Source of the DNA: Elusimicrobiales bacterium
GTDB lineage: Bacteria > Elusimicrobiota > Elusimicrobia > Elusimicrobiales > UBA9959
Assembly (NCBI GenBank): GCA_026419335.1
Contig: JANZZP010000035.1
Location: forward strand, 1 to 12,892
Direction: 5' to 3'
DNA: 12,892 nt
The position numbers were made by a program, and so were the translations under genes. Below, piece by piece: positions 1-6,753 of this stretch; position 1 is the stretch's first letter; each line of letters opens with the position of its first letter. Below the pieces are notes generated by a model, which did no database searches, was not told the origin of the DNA, and saw nothing but the letters and a program-made list of their open reading frames with translations.

Positions 1-68
1 TGGTAATAATTATAATTAGTATTCTATATATTGTAGTTTCTTTATTTATAGGATGGAATTTGTTTCTG

Positions 69-471
69 ATTTTGGAACAGGTAATATCATTTGTTGCTGA
101 AACAGATATAATAACAATTCTTTTACCAGATGATTACAAAAGAAAATGAGTAATATTATTTAGTCATCCTGTTTATTTTACTCAGCCTGTATAAGGGAAT
201 TTATGACATTTGCAAAGATGCAAGATGAATTTAATACATTAAACACTGAATTGATTGGACTTTCTATTGACAGTGTTTATAATCATTAGCTTGGGTAGAA
301 CTATAAAAGAAAAAGATTAAATTTAGAGGTATGAAAAATATTGAAATAAAATTTCCAATAATTGCTGATTTGAAAATGGAAGTAGCTAAAAAACATGGAA
401 TTAGTAAAACAACATCAAAATTTAATTCCACAAAACAGGAAACCTATCAAGAAGTATTCTATTTATTTTAA
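69..471 (+). pseudogene. Peroxiredoxin (Prx6/AhpC-TSA type) remnant
   Basis: Conceptual translation in several frames gives recognisable blocks of a 1-Cys (Prx6-type) peroxiredoxin. From base 69 comes ILEQVISFVAETD, then LLPDDYKRK, a TGA where the family has Trp, then VILFSHPVYFTQPV and a TAA (about 69-191). A shifted frame gives EFMTFAKMQDEF and ELIGLSIDSVYNH (about 199-287). A third frame gives IEIKFPIIADLKMEVAKKHG and a degraded tail ending with the TAA at 469-471. The family motif TPVCTTEF is destroyed and the peroxidatic Cys codon is missing. At least two frameshifts and several stops make this a clear pseudogene. The true 5' end is uncertain; an ATG at 53 lies in another frame. The family assignment is firm and the decay is directly visible. 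Confidence 0.85.
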
Positions 472-483
472 ATAAAAATTAAA

Positions 484-520
484 GGCAGTTTTTTAGAAAT
501 AGAAAAATTGCCCCTTTTTT
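484..520 (+). terminator. Rho-independent terminator after the peroxiredoxin remnant
   Basis: Bases 484-493 (GGCAGTTTTT) pair with 503-512 (AAAAATTGCC), with one G-T wobble and a 9-base loop. The sequence continues with CC and six Ts. It lies 12 bases after the last peroxiredoxin stop, so it is probably the surviving terminator of that dead gene. The right arm overlaps the putative -35 of the next gene. Confidence 0.7.
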
Positions 521-537
521 GTTTAATGTTATATAAT
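508..537 (+). promoter_or_regulatory. Putative sigma-70 promoter of the permease gene
   Basis: TTGCCC (508-513, 4 of 6 matches to the -35 consensus) and a perfect TATAAT (532-537) are separated by 18 bases. Transcription would start near 544, which is the A of the preferred permease ATG. That predicts a leaderless or nearly leaderless mRNA, consistent with the absence of an SD before the ATG. Confidence 0.55.
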
Positions 538-543
538 CTATCT

Positions 544-2001
544 ATGTCATCATTATTTAGAACAAAATCAGTAGATTTAATCCTATCAGAAGGGGAAGGG
601 AAAAAACTTGCTAAAGTTTTGGGCTCTTTCGATGTTGTAATGATAGGAATTGGAGCAATTATTGGTGCTGGTATATTTGCTATGGTTGGTGAGGCTGCTC
701 TTAAAGGAAATGCAGGACCTTCACTTGTTATTTCATTTATTATAACTGCTATTGCTTGTGGTTTTTGTGCTTTGTGTTATGCTGAGCTTGCCTCTATGGT
801 GCCAATATCAGGAAGTGCATATACATATACTTATGCTACTATGGGAGAGATTGCAGCATGGATAATCGGCTGGGATTTAATTTTGGAATATGCAATTGGA
901 AACATTGCTGTTGCTATAAGCTGGTCTGGTTATTTCAATGAACTTTTGAAAAGTATTTTTGGCTTTGAAATTCCGATATGGTTAAGAATTGATTATAGGA
1001 CTTTCATACAGAGAGGATATGATATCTCTCTTGTACCTCATATTTTTGGAATTCCAATAATCATAAATTTACTTGCTGTGTTAATAATTGCATTTCTGAC
1101 TTGGCTTTTAGTCATAGGAATAAAAGAAAGTTCAAGATTTAATGATTTTATGGTATTGTTTAAAATACTAATACTTGTTATATTTATTGGAGCTGGCTTC
1201 TATTATTTTAATCCAGATAATTTAAAACCTTTTGCCCCTGGAGGTTTGAAAGGAATTCAGATTGGTGCTGCTACTATTTTCTTTGCTTATATTGGTTTTG
1301 ATGCTGTATCCACTGTAGCAGAGGAGACAAAAAATCCTTCACGAGACATGCCTATTGGAATAATAGGTTCCCTTCTTATTTGTACAATTATTTATATTTT
1401 AGTTACGATATCATTAATGGGAATGATACCGTATCAAGAATTAAAAAATCAGGTAAATGAACCACTTGTTGCCGCATTAAACTATCACAATGCTCCAAGA
1501 TTTTTAACTGCTTTAATATCAATTGGTGCTGTTATCTCAACTACAGCGGTTTTACTTGTTTTTCAAATGGGGCAACCAAGAATATTCTTTGCTATGGCAA
1601 GAGATGGACTTTTGCCTAAATTTTTTTCTCAGATTCATCCTAAATATAAAACACCTCATATAACTACAATTGCAACTGGTATATTTGTAGGGTTCTTCTC
1701 TGCAGTAAGTAATTTAGATGAAATGGCAAGTTTATGTAATATTGGTACACTTTTTGCTTTTATTTTAGTGTGTTTAGGTGTAATTATTCTTAGAATAAAA
1801 CAGCCTCAAAGACCCAGACCTTTTAAACTACCATTTGGCTTTACTATACCTATTTTAGGTATTATATCATGTATTTATTTAATGTTAGGGTTGGATAAAA
1901 TAACATGGTTTAGATTTATAGTATGGCTTTTAATAGGTCTTATTATTTATTTCTTTTATGGATATAAAAAATCAAAACTAAACACTGAATTAATCAGATA
2001 A
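544..2001 (+). CDS. APC-superfamily amino-acid permease (CAT-like)
   Basis: This is a 485-residue inner-membrane transporter, hydrophobic throughout, with about 12 predicted membrane segments and the length usual for the APC superfamily. The glycine-rich TM1 motif IGAIIGAGIF (residues 36-45) is the unwound substrate-binding helix of LeuT-fold carriers. VAEETKNPSRDMP (about 258-270) is the signature of the CAT (cationic amino acid transporter, TC 2.A.3.3) family. The likely role is uptake or exchange of an amino acid with a proton; the substrate cannot be read from sequence, and the CAT label does not prove a cationic one. I chose ATG 544 because the protein starts naturally there and a perfect TATAAT ends 6 bases upstream. 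In-frame ATG 526 and TTG 508 would lie inside the promoter or terminator. The gene ends in tandem TAA TAA and overlaps the convergent nfo by 12 bases. Confidence 0.9.
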   Translation: MSSLFRTKSVDLILSEGEGKKLAKVLGSFDVVMIGIGAIIGAGIFAMVGEAALKGNAGPSLVISFIITAIACGFCALCYAELASMVPISGSAYTYTYATMGEIAAWIIGWDLILEYAIGNIAVAISWSGYFNELLKSIFGFEIPIWLRIDYRTFIQRGYDISLVPHIFGIPIIINLLAVLIIAFLTWLLVIGIKESSRFNDFMVLFKILILVIFIGAGFYYFNPDNLKPFAPGGLKGIQIGAATIFFAYIGFDAVSTVAEETKNPSRDMPIGIIGSLLICTIIYILVTISLMGMIPYQELKNQVNEPLVAALNYHNAPRFLTALISIGAVISTTAVLLVFQMGQPRIFFAMARDGLLPKFFSQIHPKYKTPHITTIATGIFVGFFSAVSNLDEMASLCNIGTLFAFILVCLGVIILRIKQPQRPRPFKLPFGFTIPILGIISCIYLMLGLDKITWFRFIVWLLIGLIIYFFYGYKKSKLNTELIR

Positions 2002-2814
2002 TAAAATATTTAAAGCCATTTTTATATTTTTCTCATCATCTTTAAGTGATTTTTTAGGAGTTTCAAGTATTATTGGTAGTTTTCTGAAATATTTGACAGA
2101 GAAAAAATTTTTAAAACCTTTATGTCCAATTTTGCCTTGAGATATATTTTCGTGTCTGTCAATGTGTGATTTGAAATCAGTCTTAGAATCATTCATATGA
2201 ATCATCTTAACAAACTCTAAATCTTTTATTTCATCTAAAATTAAATCAATGCCATCTTTATTTCTAATATCATATCCTGCTTCAAAAAGATGAGCAGTAT
2301 CAATGCAAATACCAGAAAATATTCCTTTTAATTTTTTTAATATATAAACTAAATTCTTAATTGAAGAACCAATACCTGAAGATGAATTTTCAAGCAGAAT
2401 GTTTTTAAAATTAACAGAAGAATCTAACATAAACTTCTCTAAAAAATTTATATTTTCATCTAATGAAAGCTTTTTGTTTTCCCTTATATGAATAACATAA
2501 TAATTGAACCCAAGTCTTTCAGTAAATTCTATCTCTTTTTTGAATAACTTTTTTGATTTTTCCAATGTTTTTGGATTCTCAGATAATGGAGATATAAGAT
2601 ATGAAGAATGTACAGCAAGAAAAGAAATATTTCTTTTTCTAGCTTCTGATATAAATTTTGATGATGTTTCTAAATCTATATCATTGAAGTGCCAACTCCG
2701 TGGAGAATGTAAAAATATCTGCATAGCATTTGTCTTTAAATATTCCTGCTCTTTTAAAGCAGAAAGGATTCCACCATTTATAGAATTATGAACACCTAAA
2801 ACTATGCTTTGCAT
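1990..2814 (-). CDS. nfo: Endonuclease IV (AP endonuclease)
   Basis: This 274-residue TIM-barrel enzyme belongs to the endonuclease IV family. It cleaves DNA 5' to abasic sites and removes 3' blocking groups in base-excision repair, using three metal ions (typically Zn). All nine expected metal ligands are visible: H69 (VHSSYL), H109, E142 (LLENSSS), D172 and H175 (CIDTAHLFEAGYD), H206 (HMNDSK), D219 and H221 (IDRHE), and E251 (ILETP). Length is close to the E. coli enzyme. It is the last gene of a three-gene operon, and its ATG overlaps the 3' end of pgeF by 13 bases, so translation is probably coupled. Its 3' end overlaps the convergent permease gene. It looks intact and active. Confidence 0.95.
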   Translation of the reverse strand: MQSIVLGVHNSINGGILSALKEQEYLKTNAMQIFLHSPRSWHFNDIDLETSSKFISEARKRNISFLAVHSSYLISPLSENPKTLEKSKKLFKKEIEFTERLGFNYYVIHIRENKKLSLDENINFLEKFMLDSSVNFKNILLENSSSGIGSSIKNLVYILKKLKGIFSGICIDTAHLFEAGYDIRNKDGIDLILDEIKDLEFVKMIHMNDSKTDFKSHIDRHENISQGKIGHKGFKNFFSVKYFRKLPIILETPKKSLKDDEKNIKMALNILLSD

Positions 2815-3431
2815 ATATAACTTATCTGAAAATTATTGGTATTTTTAGTCTTCCTAAAAGAATGATATGATTTATTACTACAATAAGTGCATTCATCTAA
2901 AATCAAAATACTTTCATCCTTAATTCCAACTTCTTTTAACATTTTATAATTCAATCTTTTTAAATCAATATAAAAAACATTTCCATTTTTTTTATATTCA
3001 AAATCTCTACCAAATTCATTTAGAAAATTTTTTAAAACATCCTCCTTTACAAAGTAGCATTTACCACAGATTGATGGACCAATGAAAACATTAATATCAT
3101 CTACATTTGAATTAAAATTTTCTTTTATAAACAAAACTGTCTTTTGAACTATTCTTTTAACTGTGCCTTTCCAACCACTGTGTATTGCAGCAATTACTCC
3201 TTGTTTTCTATCTAGTAAAAGTATTGGAACGCAATCAGCAGTTTTAACACCTATACAAACTTTATCAATAGATGTTACAATAGAATCACCTTCAAATTTT
3301 TGATTTATCATACTTATATTTTTTAAATACACTATCTTATCGCTATGTATCTGATGTAACAAAAATAAAGGAAATTTAAGATTCAATTCTTTAACTGATG
3401 AAATTTTTCTTGAAAAAAACAAATTAAACAT
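2802..3431 (-). CDS. pgeF: PgeF/YfiH family purine nucleoside phosphorylase (multicopper laccase-like domain)
   Basis: This 209-residue cytoplasmic protein is of the YfiH/YlmD/LACC1 family. Characterised members phosphorolyse or deaminate purine nucleosides; E. coli YfiH has also been called a peptidoglycan editing factor. Family motifs are complete: HQIHS (H29), GDSIVT, VKTADCVPILLLD (C67), AAIHSGWKGT (H84), IGPSIC, and a C-terminal SYHSFRK. H29, C67 and H84 match the His-Cys-His catalytic metal site. It is about 30 residues shorter than E. coli YfiH, mainly at the N-terminus. The start codon shares one base with the stop of the upstream Memo-like gene (TAATG), which argues for translational coupling. 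It overlaps nfo by 13 bases at its other end. Stop codon TAG. Confidence 0.92.
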   Translation of the reverse strand: MFNLFFSRKISSVKELNLKFPLFLLHQIHSDKIVYLKNISMINQKFEGDSIVTSIDKVCIGVKTADCVPILLLDRKQGVIAAIHSGWKGTVKRIVQKTVLFIKENFNSNVDDINVFIGPSICGKCYFVKEDVLKNFLNEFGRDFEYKKNGNVFYIDLKRLNYKMLKEVGIKDESILILDECTYCSNKSYHSFRKTKNTNNFQISYICKA

Positions 3432-4660
3432 TAAAATACAATAGAAGCAAAACTTACAAAACCACCAAAAGGATCATCCGCTTGCCCATAATCAATTAGA
3501 TTTGGATTAATTTTAGTGTTTATTGATTTTAATACTCTAAGAAAAGCATATATAGGAGAAACACTGCAAATATTTGTCTCATTCTCCTCAGACACTACAG
3601 ACATATAAAAACCATCTGGATCTAAATTTAAAATATACTTTATCTTTTCCTTATCCTTTGTTTCTATGTGTGATTTTACTAAAGGATTGATCTCAATATC
3701 ATCACCAAATCTTGGTCCAACATGAGATAAATCAACCCCTGCAATAAGCATTACCTTTTTATTTTTAGAAATATCCATTACTAAATTTTCAATATCTTTA
3801 AACATCTTCTCGATACTGTCTATCTTTGAAGGTGGTCTATCTTGAGCAAATCTTTCAAAGTTAGAAACAAGTATAGGGATCCATTTTGGAGTTTTATCTC
3901 TCCAAATATATTTTAACCACAAAGCTTGAAATTCAAGTGAGTGTTCATTTTTATGATAATATTCTTCTTCATCTGGTTCATACCAAAGTATCTCTTTAAA
4001 CTTTGAATAAACATCAATATCTACCTCTATATTTCCATACGGAGTTTCATAACTTTTTTGAGTCATTATAAGTGGACTATTTCCACCTTTATGTGAAGTG
4101 CCAAAAGCTATAATTAAATCTGGTATATGCGAGTTCATAATTTTTTCATATCCTGCAGCATAAACTCTTCCACCTCTTATTAAATCTATATGTGGAGCAA
4201 TAAGTCCGTTAACACTTAATGTTGGAATTGAGAATTCACTTTTTCTTAAAAACTTAGCCATAAATGAAGTAAGTTCCAAAATATTTTCAGGATAAGAAAC
4301 ACCTTTATGGATAGCACTCCTCACTTTACTTTTTCTAAACTCTTCATACATCTTTAATCTTAATTGCTTAGTTTTTTCATTTTCTAAAAATCCTGCATCA
4401 TCAATCTGTTTTATAAAGTCAATTATTTCAGCTTCATTTATTAACTCTCCTGTAAGTTTTAGTATAGTATTTTTTATATCGCTAACTGTATTTGAACCAT
4501 TAAAAAACTGAATTAAAACAACAGATTCTGCAGGCATTATTAATGTTTTATTTGTAAGTCCTTCATTATCTTTAAGAATAATTATATGTTTTCCTTCATG
4601 TTCTGCTGGTAATATTTCAACACCTTCTTTTAAAAGTGGTTTATATTCAGAAGTAATCAT
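3431..4660 (-). CDS. Memo-like protein (AmmeMemoRadiSam system protein B family) with PqqD-like winged-helix N-terminus
   Basis: The protein has 409 residues. Residues about 150-409 form a Memo domain, a fold related to class III extradiol dioxygenases. APHIDLIRGG (H157), AFGTSH (H190), NEHSLEFQ (H240), GVDLSH (H313) and ETNICSVSP (C365) give the His and Cys positions that can bind a metal. Family members are often encoded near an AMMECR1 protein and a radical-SAM enzyme; neither is in this window. Residues 1-100 resemble a PqqD-like winged helix (FFNGSNTVSDI, then IDDAGFLENE). The biochemical role is unknown, and human MEMO1 is reported to bind a reduced metal. I chose ATG 4660 over the upstream in-frame TTG 4693 because TATAAT lies exactly 6 bases before it. 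It is the first gene of the operon with pgeF and nfo. Confidence 0.85.
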   Translation of the reverse strand: MITSEYKPLLKEGVEILPAEHEGKHIIILKDNEGLTNKTLIMPAESVVLIQFFNGSNTVSDIKNTILKLTGELINEAEIIDFIKQIDDAGFLENEKTKQLRLKMYEEFRKSKVRSAIHKGVSYPENILELTSFMAKFLRKSEFSIPTLSVNGLIAPHIDLIRGGRVYAAGYEKIMNSHIPDLIIAFGTSHKGGNSPLIMTQKSYETPYGNIEVDIDVYSKFKEILWYEPDEEEYYHKNEHSLEFQALWLKYIWRDKTPKWIPILVSNFERFAQDRPPSKIDSIEKMFKDIENLVMDISKNKKVMLIAGVDLSHVGPRFGDDIEINPLVKSHIETKDKEKIKYILNLDPDGFYMSVVSEENETNICSVSPIYAFLRVLKSINTKINPNLIDYGQADDPFGGFVSFASIVF

Positions 4661-4666
4661 AATAAT

Positions 4667-4672
4667 ATTATA
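4667..4672 (-). promoter_or_regulatory. -10 box of the Memo-like/pgeF/nfo operon
   Basis: A perfect TATAAT on the - strand ends 6 bases before ATG 4660, the same spacing as at the permease gene. I see no convincing -35 at 16-18 bases upstream. Transcription would begin at or within a base of the start codon, so the operon mRNA may be leaderless at its 5' end. Confidence 0.5.
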
Positions 4673-4733
4673 CAAACTCTTTTTTAGCAACACTAATTTG
4701 AAATACTAAATGACTTTAAAAACATACTAGAAA

Positions 4734-4764
4734 TTGAAAACTGAGTGTAAAAATTTGCTATACT
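4734..4764 (+). promoter_or_regulatory. Putative tRNA-Asp promoter
   Basis: TTGAAA (4734-4739) and TATACT (4759-4764) are separated by 19 bases, slightly long. Transcription would begin about 13 bases before the mature tRNA. A second, weaker -10-like TATAAG lies just downstream. Confidence 0.4.
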
Positions 4765-4783
4765 ATTTTTATAAGTTTTTATA

Positions 4784-4859
4784 GGGGTTGTGGTGTAGCC
4801 TGGTCTAACACGCCGCCCTGTCAAGGCGGAGACCGCGGGTTCAAATCCCGTCAACCCCG
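4784..4859 (+). tRNA. tRNA-Asp (anticodon GTC)
   Basis: A full 76-base cloverleaf can be drawn. The acceptor stem GGGGTTG (4784-4790) pairs with CAACCCC (4852-4858), with discriminator base G at 4859, as expected for Asp. The D stem is GTGT/ACAC (4793-4796 and 4808-4811). The anticodon stem CCGCC/GGCGG (4813-4817 and 4825-4829) closes loop CTGTCAA with anticodon GTC at 4820-4822. The T stem GCGGG/CCCGT (4835-4839 and 4847-4851) closes TTCAAAT. The CCA end is not encoded, as TGC follows. The accessory island starts immediately after it, making it a plausible integration target, although no integrase or second copy of its 3' end is visible here. Confidence 0.97.
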
Positions 4860-4879
4860 TGCATGCTTTATTAGCAAAC

Positions 4880-4973
4880 CCGGAAAAAATTGTTCTTTAA
4901 AATAAATAATAATTTTAAGATTATCATTTAGTCTACATTGATAATTCTTGATGTAGATTACCAACTTTTTCGG
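4880..4973. other. Candidate structured element: nested inverted repeats with pseudoknot topology
   Basis: The 180 bases between the tRNA and the small gene contain no convincing ORF but a dense set of inverted repeats. The outer arms, 4880-4892 and 4962-4973, pair at 11 positions with one bulge and one mismatch. Inside, ATTATCA (4920-4926) pairs with TGATAAT (4939-4945), and TCTACAT (4932-4938) pairs with ATGTAGA (4951-4957). The inner stems interlock (A5', B5', A3', B3') with joining lengths of 5, 0 and 5 bases, the layout of an H-type RNA pseudoknot. It could be an RNA structure on either strand, for example in the 3' region of the small - strand gene. It could also be a DNA site, such as integrase-arm binding sequence beside a tRNA. 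Function unknown. Confidence 0.4.
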
Positions 4974-5041
4974 ATTTTGTTCATGTTTTGTTATTTTTGG
5001 GGACATAAATGATGGGGAAAAATATAAAAAAACAAAACTAT

Positions 5042-5245
5042 TCATTTTTTCATCCCTTTAATCAGTTTTCTGCCTTTCTTGATTGTTTCATTTATTTCAT
5101 TAAAAGAAGAATGGCTTTCAATATTATTATCAATAACATTACAGAATACTTTACTAAGACCATTTTGATAAATAACAATCTCGTCGTTAGTAATACGCCT
5201 TCTTTCAATTTGGCATTCAACAACAATCTTGTATTTGACACTCAT
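5042..5245 (-). CDS. Small hypothetical protein (67 aa), divergent from mod
   Basis: I do not recognise this 67-residue protein. It is rich in charged residues, with a Lys-rich C-terminus (KKGRKLIKGMKK) and no membrane segment or signal peptide. Residues 1-40 look beta-strand-rich (KYKIVVECQIERRRI, EIVIYQNG) and residues 48-62 look helical. I accept it as real because a strong SD, GGGAGG (5251-5256), stands 5 bases before the ATG; such a signal is rare in this window. It is divergently arranged with mod across a 68-base gap. Its stop is TGA, the only TGA among the genes I accept here. It might be a regulator or accessory subunit of the restriction-modification genes, but no helix-turn-helix is evident, so that is only inferred from position. 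Confidence 0.6.
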   Translation of the reverse strand: MSVKYKIVVECQIERRRITNDEIVIYQNGLSKVFCNVIDNNIESHSSFNEINETIKKGRKLIKGMKK

Positions 5246-5250
5246 AATTA

Positions 5251-5266
5251 CCTCCCAAAAAGGAGG
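5251..5266. promoter_or_regulatory. CCTCC/GGAGG inverted repeat carrying the SD of the 67-aa gene
   Basis: CCTCC (5251-5255) and GGAGG (5262-5266) are separated by CAAAAA. On the - strand the promoter-distal arm is the SD of the 67-aa gene, so the hairpin could hide that SD in the mRNA. On the + strand the GGAGG is not followed by a usable start codon at normal distance. The arms are only 5 bp, so this may be fortuitous. Confidence 0.3.
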
Positions 5267-5313
5267 ATATATTCTTTTAACAATAAAAGCAAGGAGAAAA
5301 GAAGGAGAGTTTT

Positions 5314-6726
5314 ATGACCGTATTTGAAGATTTAAATAATCTTTTAAAAAAAGATAAAAGATTTTTGTCACAAAACAATGAAATATTAAAGAATAAAGTT
5401 ATAGAATTAGCTTTAAAATTAGATAGTAATTTAATTAAATTGCTTTTAAGTGATGACAAAATTAAGAGAATCTTTTTTACAGAAGTTGATAAAGTTTTAA
5501 TTTTTGATAAAGATAAATTTATTAAGTTTATATCAAATAAACAATTTTTACCAGATTCGTATACAGCTTTTAAAAACAAGATAGGTTTAATTGATGAAAA
5601 AGAAGAGTTTATAAGTGAAAAAAAAGATGTAGTTTTATCATGGCCTTATAAAGATTGTGTTTTAGAAGGAGGTATGACAAAGGAAGAACAAAAAAGAGAT
5701 GAAATATTTTGGAATGAAATATTGGCACCTGATGAAATAACGAGACTTTTAGAACCAAAAGTATTTACAAATGCTAAAAGAATTGATGCAAGAGGTGAAT
5801 ATAAGTTAGATGATTTTAGAGTAGATGAAAATGGGAACATAAAGGATAATCTTATAATAAAAGGCAATAACCTTTTGGTCCTTCACTCTCTCAAAAAACG
5901 CTTCGCTGGAAAAGTAAAGTTGATTTACATTGACCCACCGTATAATCGGGAGGATGAAAATTTTTATAACGACAGTTTTCGACATTCAACCTGGCTAATC
6001 TTTATGAAGAATAGATTAAGTGTGGCTAAAGATTTATTAAAAAGCAATGGAATTATTTTTGTACAATGCGATGATAGAGAGCATGCTTATTTAAAAGTTT
6101 TGATGGATGAAATATTTGGGCGTGAAAACTTCATATCAAGTATTGCGGTGAAAGTAAAAGCTCCGTCCGGTGTAGCAACGGGTGGAATAATTTTCGATGT
6201 TAAGGAAAACATTTTAGTTTATGGAAGAACACGAAACATAGAAACAATAAATAACTTAATAGAAAAAGAAATTATAGACGAAAAATCTAAGACAATTGAA
6301 AGTTATAATTTGTTTTTTGAATCAGAGGGAATTGAAGGAGAAAAAATCGGCGAATTAAAAACACAAAATGGAAAAATAGAAATAAGAAGAATGAAAAATT
6401 ATGCTATTCGCAAGATAAATTTTCAACAAGTTAAAAATGTAAGTGAGTTTTATATTCAAAATTTTGAAAAAATATTCAGAACCGCTACTCTGTCTGGTGG
6501 AATTGAGCAAAAATTAAAAAAATTGATACCGGATAATGATTTATTTTCGTATTATCACACCCCAACCAAAGGGAAGTATAAGGGCAAAAAGATGAAATAT
6601 TATGTTTATAAAAAGGAAGGAGTTTTATTTTTAAAAGAAAATGCTGTCGTAAAAGAACAAGGAAAAAAGAAAATGATAGTTAAACTCGAACAACTAACTA
6701 ATATTATTTCAAAAGATTTATGGTAA
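5314..6726 (+). CDS. Type III DNA methyltransferase Mod, N-terminal part (interrupted by in-frame TAA)
   Basis: The first 470 codons encode most of a beta-class type III Mod protein, the site-recognition and N6-adenine methylation subunit. Visible parts are a family N-terminal region (KQFLPDSYTAFKNKIGL, then WPYKDCVLEGGMTKEE and EILAPDEITRLLEPKVF), the catalytic motif IV DPPYN (residues 207-211), the following GIIFVQCDDREHAYLK block, and a long variable target-recognition region (about 270-460). AAGGAG (5302-5307) is 6 bases before the ATG, so the start is secure. The reading frame stops at TAA 6724-6726 just after ISKDLW. The missing remainder, including the AdoMet-binding motif I, continues in the same frame from 6727. 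The gene therefore differs from an intact mod by a single stop codon. Alone, this part lacks the cofactor-binding motif. Confidence 0.85.
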   Translation: MTVFEDLNNLLKKDKRFLSQNNEILKNKVIELALKLDSNLIKLLLSDDKIKRIFFTEVDKVLIFDKDKFIKFISNKQFLPDSYTAFKNKIGLIDEKEEFISEKKDVVLSWPYKDCVLEGGMTKEEQKRDEIFWNEILAPDEITRLLEPKVFTNAKRIDARGEYKLDDFRVDENGNIKDNLIIKGNNLLVLHSLKKRFAGKVKLIYIDPPYNREDENFYNDSFRHSTWLIFMKNRLSVAKDLLKSNGIIFVQCDDREHAYLKVLMDEIFGRENFISSIAVKVKAPSGVATGGIIFDVKENILVYGRTRNIETINNLIEKEIIDEKSKTIESYNLFFESEGIEGEKIGELKTQNGKIEIRRMKNYAIRKINFQQVKNVSEFYIQNFEKIFRTATLSGGIEQKLKKLIPDNDLFSYYHTPTKGKYKGKKMKYYVYKKEGVLFLKENAVVKEQGKKKMIVKLEQLTNIISKDLW

Positions 6727-6753
6727 GGAATTGCTAATGAAGGGGGCGTAACT

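Noticed and set aside
133..150. TGA read as Trp in the peroxiredoxin remnant
   Set aside because: The position is Trp in the family, but the same gene has frameshifts, TAA codons and a lost catalytic Cys, and intact genes here use TGG for Trp.
508..543. Upstream TTG 508 or ATG 526 as permease start
   Set aside because: Both lie within the terminator arm or before the -10 box; the added residues show no family similarity.
4851..5045. 64-codon - strand ORF whose start overlaps the stop of the 67-aa gene (ATGA)
   Set aside because: It lacks an SD, runs into the antisense of the tRNA T-arm and acceptor stem, and crosses the structured repeat region; no recognisable protein features.
4880..5245. 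Type III toxin-antitoxin (pseudoknot RNA plus toxin)
   Set aside because: There is a single pseudoknot-like unit, not tandem repeats; it lies downstream of the small gene, and the 67-aa protein is much shorter than known ToxN-type toxins.
5235..5273. Perfect TTGACA (5235-5240) with TATATT (5268-5273) as a mod promoter
   Set aside because: The spacing is 27 bases, far too long for sigma-70, and TTGACA lies inside the coding sequence of the 67-aa gene.
5009..5317. 102-codon + strand ORF
   Set aside because: It is antisense to the 67-aa gene, which has a strong SD, and shows low-complexity translation with no SD of its own.
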